Below are positions 1-8,031 of a stretch of DNA of 13,349 bases, one piece after another; position 1 is the stretch's first letter, and every line of letters starts with the position of its first letter. The stretch comes from Cylindrotheca closterium (Eukaryota > Bacillariophyta > Bacillariophyceae > Bacillariales > Bacillariaceae). The notes below the pieces were generated by a model. It searched no databases. It was given only the letters and a program-made list of their open reading frames with translations, and was not told the origin of the DNA. The stretch lies in the NCBI GenBank assembly GCA_933822405.4, contig CAKOGP040001927.1, positions 1-13,349 on the forward strand, written 5' to 3'. The position numbers were made by a program, and so were the translations under genes.

Positions 1-127
1 TTTGTTTGTTTGTTTGTTTGTTTGTTTGTTTGTTTGTTTGTTTGTTTGTTTGTTTGTTTGTTTGTTTGTTTGTTTGTTTGTTTGTTTGTTTGTTTGTTTG
101 TTTGTTTGTTTGTTTGTTTGTTTGTTT
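1..127. repeat. (TTTG)n tetranucleotide microsatellite
   Basis: About 31 uninterrupted copies of TTTG run from the window edge to about 127, where TTTCTG ends the array. The true left end lies outside the window. The frame reading Phe-Val-Cys-Leu repeats through it is a by-product of the repeat and not a gene. Perfect arrays of this length mutate readily by replication slippage, so the copy number may vary between individuals or be affected by assembly. Confidence 0.97.
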
Positions 128-200
128 CTGCTTTTTAGTTTGTTAGGGCAATCAATTTCAGAGCTTGCTTTGTATTTTTGGCAATCACCAAACTCATTGA

Positions 201-256
201 ACTCAAGAAAACTCAAGTTCGCTAAAAAACTCAAGAAAACTCAAGTTCACTTACAA
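201..256. repeat. 28-bp tandem duplication
   Basis: Two adjacent 28-bp units (201-228 and 229-256) each begin ACTCAAGAAAACTCAAGTTC and differ only in their last bases. Each unit itself contains ACTCAAG twice, so the array probably grew by slippage. Confidence 0.85.
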
Positions 257-510
257 ACTCACCTGCGGGTGAGCTTTTTGATTTCTGCCTACCCGTGTCC
301 CACAAAAGACTGAGAACAAACTTAGGCACAGGAGCAATAGACAGATTGCTAAAGAGAATGAGCTTTTGGAGAACTACTCCCCTAGTCAGAACGTGGTTGC
401 CATGCTGACATCAGAAGAGAAGGTGTGTACTGGATACAAACAACTTCTGCTGCAGTCTTGATAAGAAATGTACTTGTCAGGTTGTTGCCATATCATTGCT
501 ACATCATTGT

Positions 511-544
511 TGGCTTGTAGCATAGGTGGGCTTGTAGCATAGGT
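511..544. repeat. 17-bp tandem duplication
   Basis: Two adjacent units, 511-527 and 528-544, share GGCTTGTAGCATAGGT and differ only at the first base (T or G). No gene overlaps that I can support. Confidence 0.85.
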
Positions 545-1849
545 AATAGATGGCAAGATTAAGTTTGACAAGTTTACTGTAGACATGCTGAGTAAGAGTG
601 TGTTTGTAGAAGTACTCATGTGGTGTCAGCCATTGCTACTATGCACAAGCGATTCCAACAATTTATGTAGGCTTTACAATGTTGTGATACATGGAATCTG
701 TAGCAACAAATGAACAATGATTTTGCCAAAATTACAGTTTTTAATGTACCAATCTTGTAGCACACCCCTGTGGTTTTTAAAAACATGTTTATGGTAGGAA
801 GCCTCATAGAATAGACAGCTCAGTTTGTCCTACCAGAAAAGAATCAGTAGAAATTGCCCCAATCTGTTTTGATTGGCTTTTCATTTTCTAATTGTGGCAA
901 ATGAGAGCTGTGTCATGACTTCAGAATGCTGAGTCATACAAAATGTGACAGACAGGCCAGGTCGATTGCACAACACAAAAACTTGCAATTCACAATTATA
1001 CTGTCTGAAAGCAGAAGCGGAGTGGGATTTTATCTTGCTACTGCACTGCTCTAAACAACAATGTTTCCAATCGGAGAGGAATTATTCTGCTGCTCTTTAC
1101 TGTATTTTATTTGGTTTTATTTCTACCTGGCTGGTTTAGTCATTGGGGGCAAGCCAAGGGTATTGATAGTATCTGCGTCTAGCTGGTCTTGAAATCCATG
1201 AATGAAAGGCTTTGTCATTTGAGAAGTTTTAATTCGTGATGATGCTGTGCCTATTGATTAGCAACGTAGTAGATACAGTACGGGAGTATTATCATGCAGC
1301 AGTTCAATTTGGCTTCCTCCATACAAATTTGGCATAACGGAAATTTATGGAAGTTCGAACCCAGCAAACATACTTTTAAATGTAACAATAAACGAACATT
1401 TCATGGTTTGATCCTAATGAAGCTGAAAATTAGTTGTCTGAGGAAAATGAAAACAAATGTTCAAGGATGTGCTACTAGGTAATTTTTGAACGAATTCCAA
1501 TTGTTTGTTTGTTCAATTTGTATCTAGAAGGATAGCATACTAAGGCATCAAGCAACAATGTCAAGCAAAATGCATGCTAACAATTCACAGCAAATGATAT
1601 CAAAATGAAATGAATCAATAAATGATACATACATGGATGGTGTTTTTCTAAGCAAGAAGAAAGTGTCTCACAGCTTCTTGCTTTTCCTGGATTGTACTAC
1701 TAATGTGAAATTCATGGAAACAGTGAAGCACGGTATGATTTTGCTAAACCCTAGATTAGTAGTCACATGATAGCAACATTAGACCATCAAGTACCGAAGA
1801 GGATGACATAAAATAGCTTATTGTAAGAAGAAATCGTTTAGGGCAAGGT

Positions 1850-1901
1850 GATTTTTCCAAACGATTTTTCCAAACGATTTTTCCAAACGATTTTTCCAAA
1901 C
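1850..1901. repeat. Four tandem copies of GATTTTTCCAAAC
   Basis: Four perfect head-to-tail copies of the 13-mer GATTTTTCCAAAC are followed by a partial one (GGTTTAAC). The array lies about 180 bp upstream of the aminotransferase ORF. It could be a simple slippage product or a cluster of identical protein-binding sites; the sequence alone cannot decide. A minus-strand ORF through it repeats the same residues and is an artefact of the array. Confidence 0.93.
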
Positions 1902-1917
1902 GGTTTAACATTTGTTG

Positions 1918-2034
1918 TGTAGATTTCCTACGGCGCGTTCGTAGAAAAAATTGACTATTTGGCCCGCGCTTTAAAGTACCATGCGCCCGTGGGGTTTTAC
2001 ATTCGGTCTGTAGATTTCCAACGGCGCGTTCGTA
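1918..2034. repeat. 26-bp motif repeated at 1918-1943 and 2009-2034
   Basis: Both copies read TGTAGATTTCC, then T or A, then ACGGCGCGTTCGTA, so they differ at a single base in 26. The DNA between them is markedly GC-richer than the surroundings (GGCCCGCGC, ATGCGCCCGTGGGG). The pair ends about 50 bp before the aminotransferase start. This looks like an inserted dispersed-repeat fragment, or possibly a promoter-proximal element. Confidence 0.85.
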
Positions 2035-2083
2035 CCATGGAAAAACTTTCTGAAATTGGTTAAAAACCATTGAAAATTCTCCT

Positions 2084-3439
2084 ATGCAGATCCCCAAAAA
2101 AATTCAACCAAGTACAATTCTTCCTGGGGCAAGCTCCCCAATTGGTGTATTGTGTGGCAATTGCGGTGCTGTAGTTTCTACCTCTACCACCATCGGCCGA
2201 GGCTGTGTGATCGGAGCCCAATCTGCTATTGGCAACTCAGCAACAAAGTGTGACTGCAGGTTGGGTCACTACATCACCGTAGAACCCGCAACCGTTGTGG
2301 AAGCTGAAGAAATCATGATGAGTGAAAAAGATCCCGAAACTGGATCTCTACCAACGCACAGTTTTAAAAAAGTAGCATGGTGCAATCGGAAAAAATTCTC
2401 TTTGGAACGTTACTATAAATTTCTGCAACCTAGTTTGGAAACAGGGCATCTTACCAATGATGGACCTTTGCAACGGGTTTTGAAGGAGAAGGTTGCTAAT
2501 CTGGTTCGTTCTAGTCGAACAGTGAATCTTACCAGCAATGGTACAAGTGCGCTTCATGCCCTGGTTGCTGGGCATGAGCTCCGAAGGGGACGTCACCTCA
2601 AATGGGTGACGCAAGCGTTCACTTTCCCCTCATCTATCCAGGGCCCTCTTGCAGATGCGCTTGTCTGTGATATTGATGCCAAGTATCGAGGACCGTGCAT
2701 GAAATTCTTACAGCATCACGCCGAAGAGTATGACGGCGTCATTGTGACGAACGTCTTTGGACTACAAGCTGAGATTCTTGTTTATGAGCAGTTTTGCATC
2801 GCTTCAAATAAGCTACTCATTTTTGATAACGCTGCCACTCCCCTTGGTTTCACTGATGACGGTCGTTCCATTCATGATATCGGAGATGGTTCTTTTATTA
2901 GCTTTCACGAAACCAAACCCTATGGACGAGGCGAAGGAGGGGCAGTTTTTGCATCAAGAGAAATGTCGCCGTTTGTTCACAAGGCAATGAATTTTGGATT
3001 CGATATTCCAAATCAAATCCGTATTCCAAATCGCTATTCCAGTAACTGGAGAATGTCAGATTTCGCTGCAGCTGCCATATGTGATCATTTGGACACGGTC
3101 GTAAATGACAAATGGGAAGAAAAACTGAACGCATTTGCCAGTTTTATTGTTCAAGAACTGGACAAGCGAGGGTATAGCATGGCTTTCCCTGTGCGTTTTC
3201 CAACCATTCTCTCTGGCGTGTTCGTAGATCTGAAGCAGCAACACGGATCCGCCGTGAGTCGCCTTTTTAATGCTAACGGTTTTGAGGCAAAACAATACTA
3301 CTGCCCTTTAGTGGATCGGACTAAGGCCCCTGAAGCGTGGAAGCTGTTTGATCGAACAGTTTTATTGCCATTCCATGAAGGCATATCTTCTGAAGCTATG
3401 CTTAATATGCTGGATCATCTGCCTAAGATGAAGAAATAG
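2084..3439 (+). CDS. Beta-helix acyltransferase-like segment fused to DegT/DnrJ-type PLP sugar aminotransferase
   Basis: The product has 451 residues. Residues about 7-75 resemble the left-handed beta-helix tail of NeuD/PglD-type sugar acetyltransferases: I/V-G hexapeptide rungs such as TTIGRGCVIGAQSAIG, then a conserved-looking GHYITVEPATVV. Residues about 95-450 are a full-length DegT/DnrJ/EryC1/StrS aminotransferase domain. Visible motifs are GHLTNDGP near 121, the phosphate-binding SNGTSALHAL at 151-160, the cofactor aspartate in FDNAA (D248), and SFHETKPYGRGEGGA with the PLP lysine at K278. Enzymes of this family usually transfer an amino group from glutamate to a keto group on a nucleotide sugar; the sugar here is unknown. 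ATG 2084 is the first ATG after an in-frame TGA at 2051. However, TTCTCCTATGCAG overlaps that ATG and could be a 3' splice site, so an upstream exon with the missing N-terminal Rossmann part of a NeuD/PglD protein is possible. The frame is intact and no intron is needed within it. Bacterial origin is inferred. Confidence 0.9.
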   Translation: MQIPKKIQPSTILPGASSPIGVLCGNCGAVVSTSTTIGRGCVIGAQSAIGNSATKCDCRLGHYITVEPATVVEAEEIMMSEKDPETGSLPTHSFKKVAWCNRKKFSLERYYKFLQPSLETGHLTNDGPLQRVLKEKVANLVRSSRTVNLTSNGTSALHALVAGHELRRGRHLKWVTQAFTFPSSIQGPLADALVCDIDAKYRGPCMKFLQHHAEEYDGVIVTNVFGLQAEILVYEQFCIASNKLLIFDNAATPLGFTDDGRSIHDIGDGSFISFHETKPYGRGEGGAVFASREMSPFVHKAMNFGFDIPNQIRIPNRYSSNWRMSDFAAAAICDHLDTVVNDKWEEKLNAFASFIVQELDKRGYSMAFPVRFPTILSGVFVDLKQQHGSAVSRLFNANGFEAKQYYCPLVDRTKAPEAWKLFDRTVLLPFHEGISSEAMLNMLDHLPKMKK

Positions 3440-4619
3440 CAATAACCAGTAGCTTAAATTAGCAGCTTGAAAAAACTTGAACAAGACGCTTATTCTTATT
3501 GATAGGTAGCATCTGAAGAAAGAGAACAGCAACCAGGAGAAACTAATTGGAACCTGGTATAAAATGGACAGAAGTCACTGGACATCAATTTTGAGCACAG
3601 TCTTACTCCCTCCCTGGGGCTGCGGATTATACATACTGCAGCATTGAACACTAATAATATACCCATCAAAACAGCATGGATTCAGGCTTACTTTCTATAT
3701 TATCTAGACCTGGATAGTCATGCACAGTATTTGATACAGTTCAATTTGATTGTTGTTTTCATTGTGATCCATCACTTTTTTTTCCGATCTGCCAATGAGC
3801 GTCATTACACGCTATGAGAATGAATAGATGAAATGAATAGATGATGCATTATTCCAATCCGATGGATGTAGTGGTGGTGATGATCTAGGAGTCGCCAGAG
3901 ACTGCACTTTGTAAGACCACGGGAAATACCATCCCTTCCAATGAGATCCATTCATCCAAACCACCAAAAGGATGGATCGGGTTGCCCTCTGCAAACACTT
4001 CTGGAAACAGAAGCTTTGGATTCAACAAGGATAGCAGAGAACGCTCTTCCACTTCATCCGTGTTACTGGGTTATGATGGTGATATCAAGACATTTGGCTA
4101 CAACTGTGAATCCAAAACACAAATAGATCAATCAATTAGATAAAAGAACTGAAAGCTTTAGTCGAGACCCTTGATTACTATTATCTTTCCCCTCTCCTTC
4201 TTCTTACTGCTAGCATTGAACTAGCAACTTTCATGCATATTGTTCATTAGCTGGGGAAGACATGCCAAACATTTGTGATTGGCAGACTTTCTGATCTTGT
4301 TTGAAAGAGGTAAGGCTGGCTCCAGACTTGGTGGGAACCGTATAAGTGTTCAATGCTGTGGTATGTATGTTCAATGCTGTGGTATGTATTATCTGGAGGA
4401 TACCAATTTTGACAAAATCCGATCATCAACTTCAGCAACAACTTTATTGCTCCATAAAAAAGAGAGACAACCACAAACCATCAATACTCAACAACGATGA
4501 AACATGCATTTACTATTTTTTCCAAGGTATTTTATACAAGAATGTTCTGCCATTAAAATTCTTTTGAACTTATGACTACAAAAACACATACCCCACCATT
4601 CTTTTGCAGCAAACTGAGG
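3440..4619. other. Gene-poor stretch downstream of the aminotransferase
   Basis: Open frames here are at most about 75 codons and none carries a recognised domain. The 3' flank of the aminotransferase is AT-rich and contains a short imperfect tandem near 3822-3847 (ATGAATAGATGAA-like) and the 21-bp duplication listed separately. No LTR, inverted terminal repeat or RNA gene was seen. The stretch ends at the LTR beginning at 4620. Confidence 0.5.
4347..4388. repeat. 21-bp perfect tandem duplication
   Basis: Units 4347-4367 and 4368-4388 are identical and begin TGTTCAATGCTGTGG. Because 21 is a multiple of three, frames crossing it stay open (Met-Phe-Asn-Ala-Val-Val-Cys twice), which explains the overlapping small ORFs. 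No gene is supported. Confidence 0.92.
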
Positions 4620-5073
4620 TGTTAGAAATAAGCAGACTGTGCTCTACTGTTAGTGCCTTTAGTGCTTAAAACAAACTATCTGCCATCTAAATTTGTATAA
4701 CACTTCCACCATAGTAGTTCTCCTGTATTAGGTTTACTTTGAGTGAAATTGTTCCTATTTGATTAATGTTTGGCTTCAATTGATGATTCAATCACAAAAG
4801 TTGGTTAACAAAGTTTCCATCAGGGAAATCCCTTGTTTACAGAACTCAATCCAACTTCTACGAGGACTCTGCATTAGATACAGTACTTTGGGACATCTTG
4901 AATTATTTCCAACACCGATATTCCACTTGTATAGGGTCATTCCCTTTTTGTGTGGATATAGATTGTCTGACAGACTTGCGTCAAATCCCGACATAACGAT
5001 CAAAAAGCGATCGTACGTGTCTTGAATAGTTTTTATTGAAACGTAAAAACTCATAATTTGTCATATCCCAACA
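4620..5073 (-). repeat. LTR of element 1, downstream copy
   Basis: The plus strand starts TGTTAGAAATAAG and ends ATATCCCAACA, so the minus-strand LTR has TGTTGGGATATGAC...CTAACA ends, as in copia LTRs. It aligns over its length with 8401-8911 and with 5951-6373, but lacks three internal blocks of about 15-20 bp present in those copies. It lies 106 bp beyond the RNase H stop codon, exactly as in element 2, with AGGGGTG directly before the LTR. Confidence 0.82.
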
Positions 5074-5179
5074 CACCCCTGCCATTGTGACAATCACCAT
5101 TGGCAGCAATGGGACATGCTCTAATTCACTGTTTATTTTGTTTTGTATTTTCATTTGAACATATACATACTTGTCTGAC

Positions 5180-5412
5180 CTATTCCTGTGGACCAAGAAT
5201 CAGATCTCTGAACTTGCAAAATTTCTCACCTTGAAATGGCTTAGTCATGAAATTTGCAAAAGTATTGTCAGTTGGACAGTATTTGATCTTAACATTTCCT
5301 TTTTTTAACTTGATCTGTGATAAAGAAATAACGAATATTGATAGCTCTGCTTCTTTTGCCCGAACTCTTGCAACCATTCTCTTCCAGTAAAATTGCGCTT
5401 TTGTTATCCTGA
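5180..5412 (-). pseudogene. copia-type RNase H C-terminal fragment (element 1)
   Basis: The reading starts QDNKSAILLEENG and continues through INIRYFFITDQ, then shifts frame to CPTDNTFANFMTKPFQGEKF and ends GPQE followed by TAG. The YxDNKSAI and CPTD...F.TKP blocks are hallmarks of the RNase H end of Ty1/copia polyproteins, in the lineage that ends TKPLQG. A run of seven A (minus strand, near 5300) breaks the frame by one base; six would restore continuity. Upstream the sequence changes abruptly at about 5412/5413 into gag-like sequence. Confidence 0.85.
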
Positions 5413-5950
5413 ACGCCATGTAGATATTGTAGGACTCCAACCTGTCTCAAGAATTGTTCCTTGAAATGCATCAAGTTTTCGGTTGTTCCTTGCTTCAGAG
5501 CAAAGAACTTTTGATTGGCTTCCAAAAAAATCCAAGAAGTCATACTCAGCATCAGCACTCTTCTTCATGAATCGTTCAATACTGTTTCAAGAGTTTGATT
5601 CGATCTTCAAGAGTAGTCATGAAATCGGCTCCACCTCGAAGCTTGATATCCATTGCCTTTGTCAAAAGCTTCAGCATGATATTTGAGTTGACAGTTCTCT
5701 TGTTTGTCTCGAAGTAGGCTGATCTTTGCATGCTCTCGTCGAGCTTTGCAAAATAGAGAATCTTGTTTTGGGCCATCTCTGTTTTTCTTGCAACAGCTTC
5801 AGTTTGAGTTGGAGCGTTCAATCTTGGAGCAATGCATTGAAGTCGATCGACGTTCCATCGCAAATTGATTTCACCATTTCTTTGGAACACTTCATTCCGG
5901 AAACTTGGATGTAATCAATCACTCTTTCTTTGGCATCTTCGTACGACAAT
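5413..5950 (-). pseudogene. gag-like remnant of element 1
   Basis: The 3' part (5558 down to 5413) reads LEANQKFFALKQGTTENLMH followed by FKEQFLRQVGVLQ. This resembles the conserved KQG.ESL..Y...F segment of copia gag (UBN2/retrotran-gag) proteins. Further upstream, separate frames read CSKEMVKSICDGTSIDFNAL and KTEMAQNKILYFAKLDESMQ, with stops and frame changes between them. The gag assignment is firm only for the 3' segment; the rest is by position between the LTR and that segment. The gag start, primer-binding site and LTR end are missing at about 5950. Confidence 0.55.
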
Positions 5951-6373
5951 AATTGACTATACAACACTTTCACAACAATAGTTCTCCTGTGTTAGGTATA
6001 CTTTGAGTGAACTTGTTCCTATTTGATTAATGTTTGGCTTGAATTGATGATTCAATCACAAAAGTGAGTTCAACAATTTTCCCTTGGAAAATCCCTTGTT
6101 TACAGAACTTGATTCGACCTCTACGACAATTCTGTGTTGAACGCAGTACTTTGGGACATCTTGTATTATTCCGTACTGCATCGTACATAACACCGATATC
6201 CCATTTGTATAGGGTCGTCCCCTTTTTTGCGGATATAGATTGTCCGACAGACTTGCGTCCGGCATATTTGTGTCAAGTCCCAACATCAAGGTTCGATTGC
6301 ATGTTTCAAAAACTTTGCATTTGAATAGTTTCTTTTTGGAATGTAAAAACTCATATTTCGCCATATCCGAACA
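5951..6373 (-). repeat. LTR of element 1, upstream copy, truncated
   Basis: Its plus-strand right end, CATATCCGAACA, corresponds to CATATCCCAACA in the two other copies. It aligns with 8485-8911 closely, including long identical runs such as the stretch from GTGAGTTCAACAATTTTCCC to ACAGAACTTGATTCGACC. About 80 bp found at the other end of the full copies (TGTTAGAA... to about 8484) are missing, so the junction with gag is a deletion. It could instead be a solo LTR fragment beside element 1. Confidence 0.78.
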
Positions 6374-6425
6374 GTTCCCACTCCTTGCAAACTTCAACCG
6401 GGAGTATTTGAAGCTCCACGGCTAG

Positions 6426-7235
6426 GAACCAGTTGCAGTTCCATTTCAAATGCCAAAACAAAAAAGGATTTGGGGTTGCATTGTTGCTAGGAGAGCACAA
6501 TATGGTATCAGGTTGCAGATAGCCTCTGCCATTCATGCAAGGCAAGGAGCTACTTTTGGCAAGCTTGTAACCGCAGTTTGCAACAGCGCTCTATACAGCG
6601 ACATGAGTTTTGCATTATGGGATGCCGCTCAAGTGGTAGTTCTATCAAGAACGAGATACTGTTCCGATGTCTTCTTTGTAGGAAGACAAGACAAAGTTGT
6701 TGCTCATCTTCTGTCTGTCCTGGAGATGACATCAAACTACATGGCACACATTACTTCCATAATGTAGCGCCTCTGCTCTCGTGACAACGCCTCTTCCATC
6801 ATACCAGGGTGGCCAATTTTCCAACCATGTGACATTATTCTTGACTGTATACCTGTCGTATATCTTCTGGTTTCCACAAGGAGCTATGGATACCTTTATA
6901 TAGGAGAGAAGGTGGATGTCCAAAGAAGACTGAATGATCATAACTTGGGCGGTGGTAGTGATTTTACGAACAATGAAAGACTGCTACCATGGGCTCATGG
7001 TTTTGTTTCCTGCAATAATTGCCAAAACTTTGAACATCGGTGGAAGCGACTAGGAATGGATTGGCAGAATGCAGCTACTTGTACATGTTCTCCTGTTGGA
7101 ATGTTAAGAATTGCTCAAGAGATAACTGCAACCATGAATAGATACAGGTTGCAACAAAACCAAATACAGGTCCAGCAATGTGGTTCTTATGAACTCAAAA
7201 TTTGTGATTCCTTCAGAATTATGGAACACACATAA
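6426..7235 (+). pseudogene. PIF1-like helicase C-terminus with GIY-YIG nuclease domain, one in-frame stop
   Basis: A single frame runs from 6426 to the TAA at 7235, broken only by TAG at 6765-6767. Before the stop it carries superfamily-1B helicase motifs: ASAIHARQGATFGKL (motif V-like, about 6522-6566) and ALWDAAQVVVLSRTR (motif VI-like, ending 6656), then a SDVFFVGRQDKVVAHLL tail. After the stop it reads VVYLLVSTRSYGYLYIG (GIY-YIG signature, 6858-6905) and VDVQRRLNDHNLGGGS, with the arginine expected for the active site. This helicase plus GIY-YIG order is typical of diatom PIF1-like proteins, often linked to mobile DNA. The helicase core, including the Walker motifs, is absent: the sequence abuts the LTR at 6373, and another in-frame TAG lies at 6423. 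It is probably a broken gene, perhaps split by element 1. Confidence 0.8.
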
Positions 7236-7870
7236 ATAAATATTTTTCGATAGTCATATTATAAAACACTTTGATCATCTAATCTAGGTTTAGTCATAAG
7301 TGGACCTTACCATCAGTGACTACATTTTGCCACTTCCATTCATCAAAGTCGGCTCCAAAAACGTACCACCAATGGTTTCTTTGCGGGGACGCCATGAATC
7401 CACCGCACACTTTTGCTATTGTGACTCATAACCCACAACAGACATGTCACTTCCTTGCCCACGTCCATGAGAACAGTTTCATGGGGACGGCCTTCTACCT
7501 TGTCGAACCTGACCTGACAAGTCTGAAGAGGAAAAGGAACTAGTTGAAAATACATTTTAGTTAATGAATATACGATGATGACATATGAATACATAGCCTT
7601 AATATTTACTTTACATCAACTCTTCTCAAACGCCATGCACACCTTTTTTCCACCTCACTAATTTTATTTCCAGCCTGCGCCTTTAGATTATCTACAATTG
7701 GAAAAGTTAAGCAGATTATATATAACCCTTTTTGATGACATCATCCCAATGTATCACCATGCCCTTAAATGGAAACATTGGCACCATCCTACAGGTAGCC
7801 CATACTAGCCCATTATCCTCGGAGACACAGCTTAACATCTTTTGTTGTCACAAATCTGCAATTCCAAAAA
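7236..7870. other. Intergenic stretch with one weak ORF
   Basis: The only sizeable frame is 7316-7543 (+), 75 codons, first ATG near 7394, reading NPPHTFAIVTHNPQQTCHF and ending SLKRKRN. I recognise no family. A minus-strand frame overlaps it, so it may be chance. The rest is AT-rich. No repeats or RNA genes were seen. Confidence 0.4.
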
Positions 7871-8017
7871 ATGGACAGCAAATTCAAAATGGATGATCCG
7901 CAAGTCCAGTCTATGGTCTTCAAATTGCAAAAGTTGTGCCGGACAACAGCAGCGCCTGTATCTCCCAAAAAACGTCGCCAGGAAAAGAAACCGCACCCAG
8001 CACAAACAGCTCACTGA
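7871..8017 (+). CDS. Short basic ORF, unrecognised
   Basis: ATG 7871 opens 48 codons ending at TGA 8015. The product begins MDSKFKMDDPQVQSMVFKLQ and contains a lysine/arginine cluster, SPKKRRQEKKPHP, that resembles a nuclear localisation signal. It lies just before the 8032-8406 ORF but in another frame. The two could be exons, or remnants, of one gene. No family is recognised. Confidence 0.3.
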   Translation: MDSKFKMDDPQVQSMVFKLQKLCRTTAAPVSPKKRRQEKKPHPAQTAH

Positions 8018-8031
8018 CTACTCTACCCTAA

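Larger units (their letters stand above)
128..1849. other. Gene-poor stretch, nothing recognised
   Basis: Only short open frames occur here on either strand (about 60-80 codons), several opening with TTG or CTG, and none gave a recognisable domain, motif or consistent coding character. The stretch is AT-rich and contains two small tandem duplications, listed separately. I see no RNA gene, LTR or terminal inverted repeat. It may be ordinary intergenic DNA or very old repeat remnant. Confidence 0.5.
4620..6373 (-). mobile_element. Internally deleted Ty1/copia-type LTR element (element 1)
   Basis: Read on the minus strand, the order is LTR (6373-5951), gag-like remnant, RNase H tail, purine-rich tract and LTR (5073-4620). 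At about 1.75 kb it is far shorter than the roughly 5 kb usual for copia elements, because protease, integrase and most of the reverse transcriptase are gone. It could only move with proteins supplied by relatives. The 5-bp flanks (TGAGG on the left, GTTCC on the right) do not match, so there is no target duplication. This weakens the case for a single intact insertion; two joined fragments are an alternative. Confidence 0.72.

Noticed and set aside
2..313. 103-codon frame at the left edge with Cys-Leu-Phe-Val repeats
   Set aside because: It is the translation of the TTTG microsatellite, opens with TTG, and the part after the repeat has no recognised content.
386..1482. Several 60-77-codon ORFs on both strands
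   Set aside because: They have no recognisable motifs, overlap each other, often use TTG or CTG starts, and are of a length expected by chance in AT-rich DNA.
1756..2097. 113-codon minus-strand ORF upstream of the aminotransferase
   Set aside because: Its repeated residues come from the GATTTTTCCAAAC array, and it has no domain or codon signal of its own.
4620..6373. Element 1 as a simple insertion with target-site duplication
   Set aside because: The 5 bp on either side (TGAGG and GTTCC) do not match, and the two LTRs are unequal.
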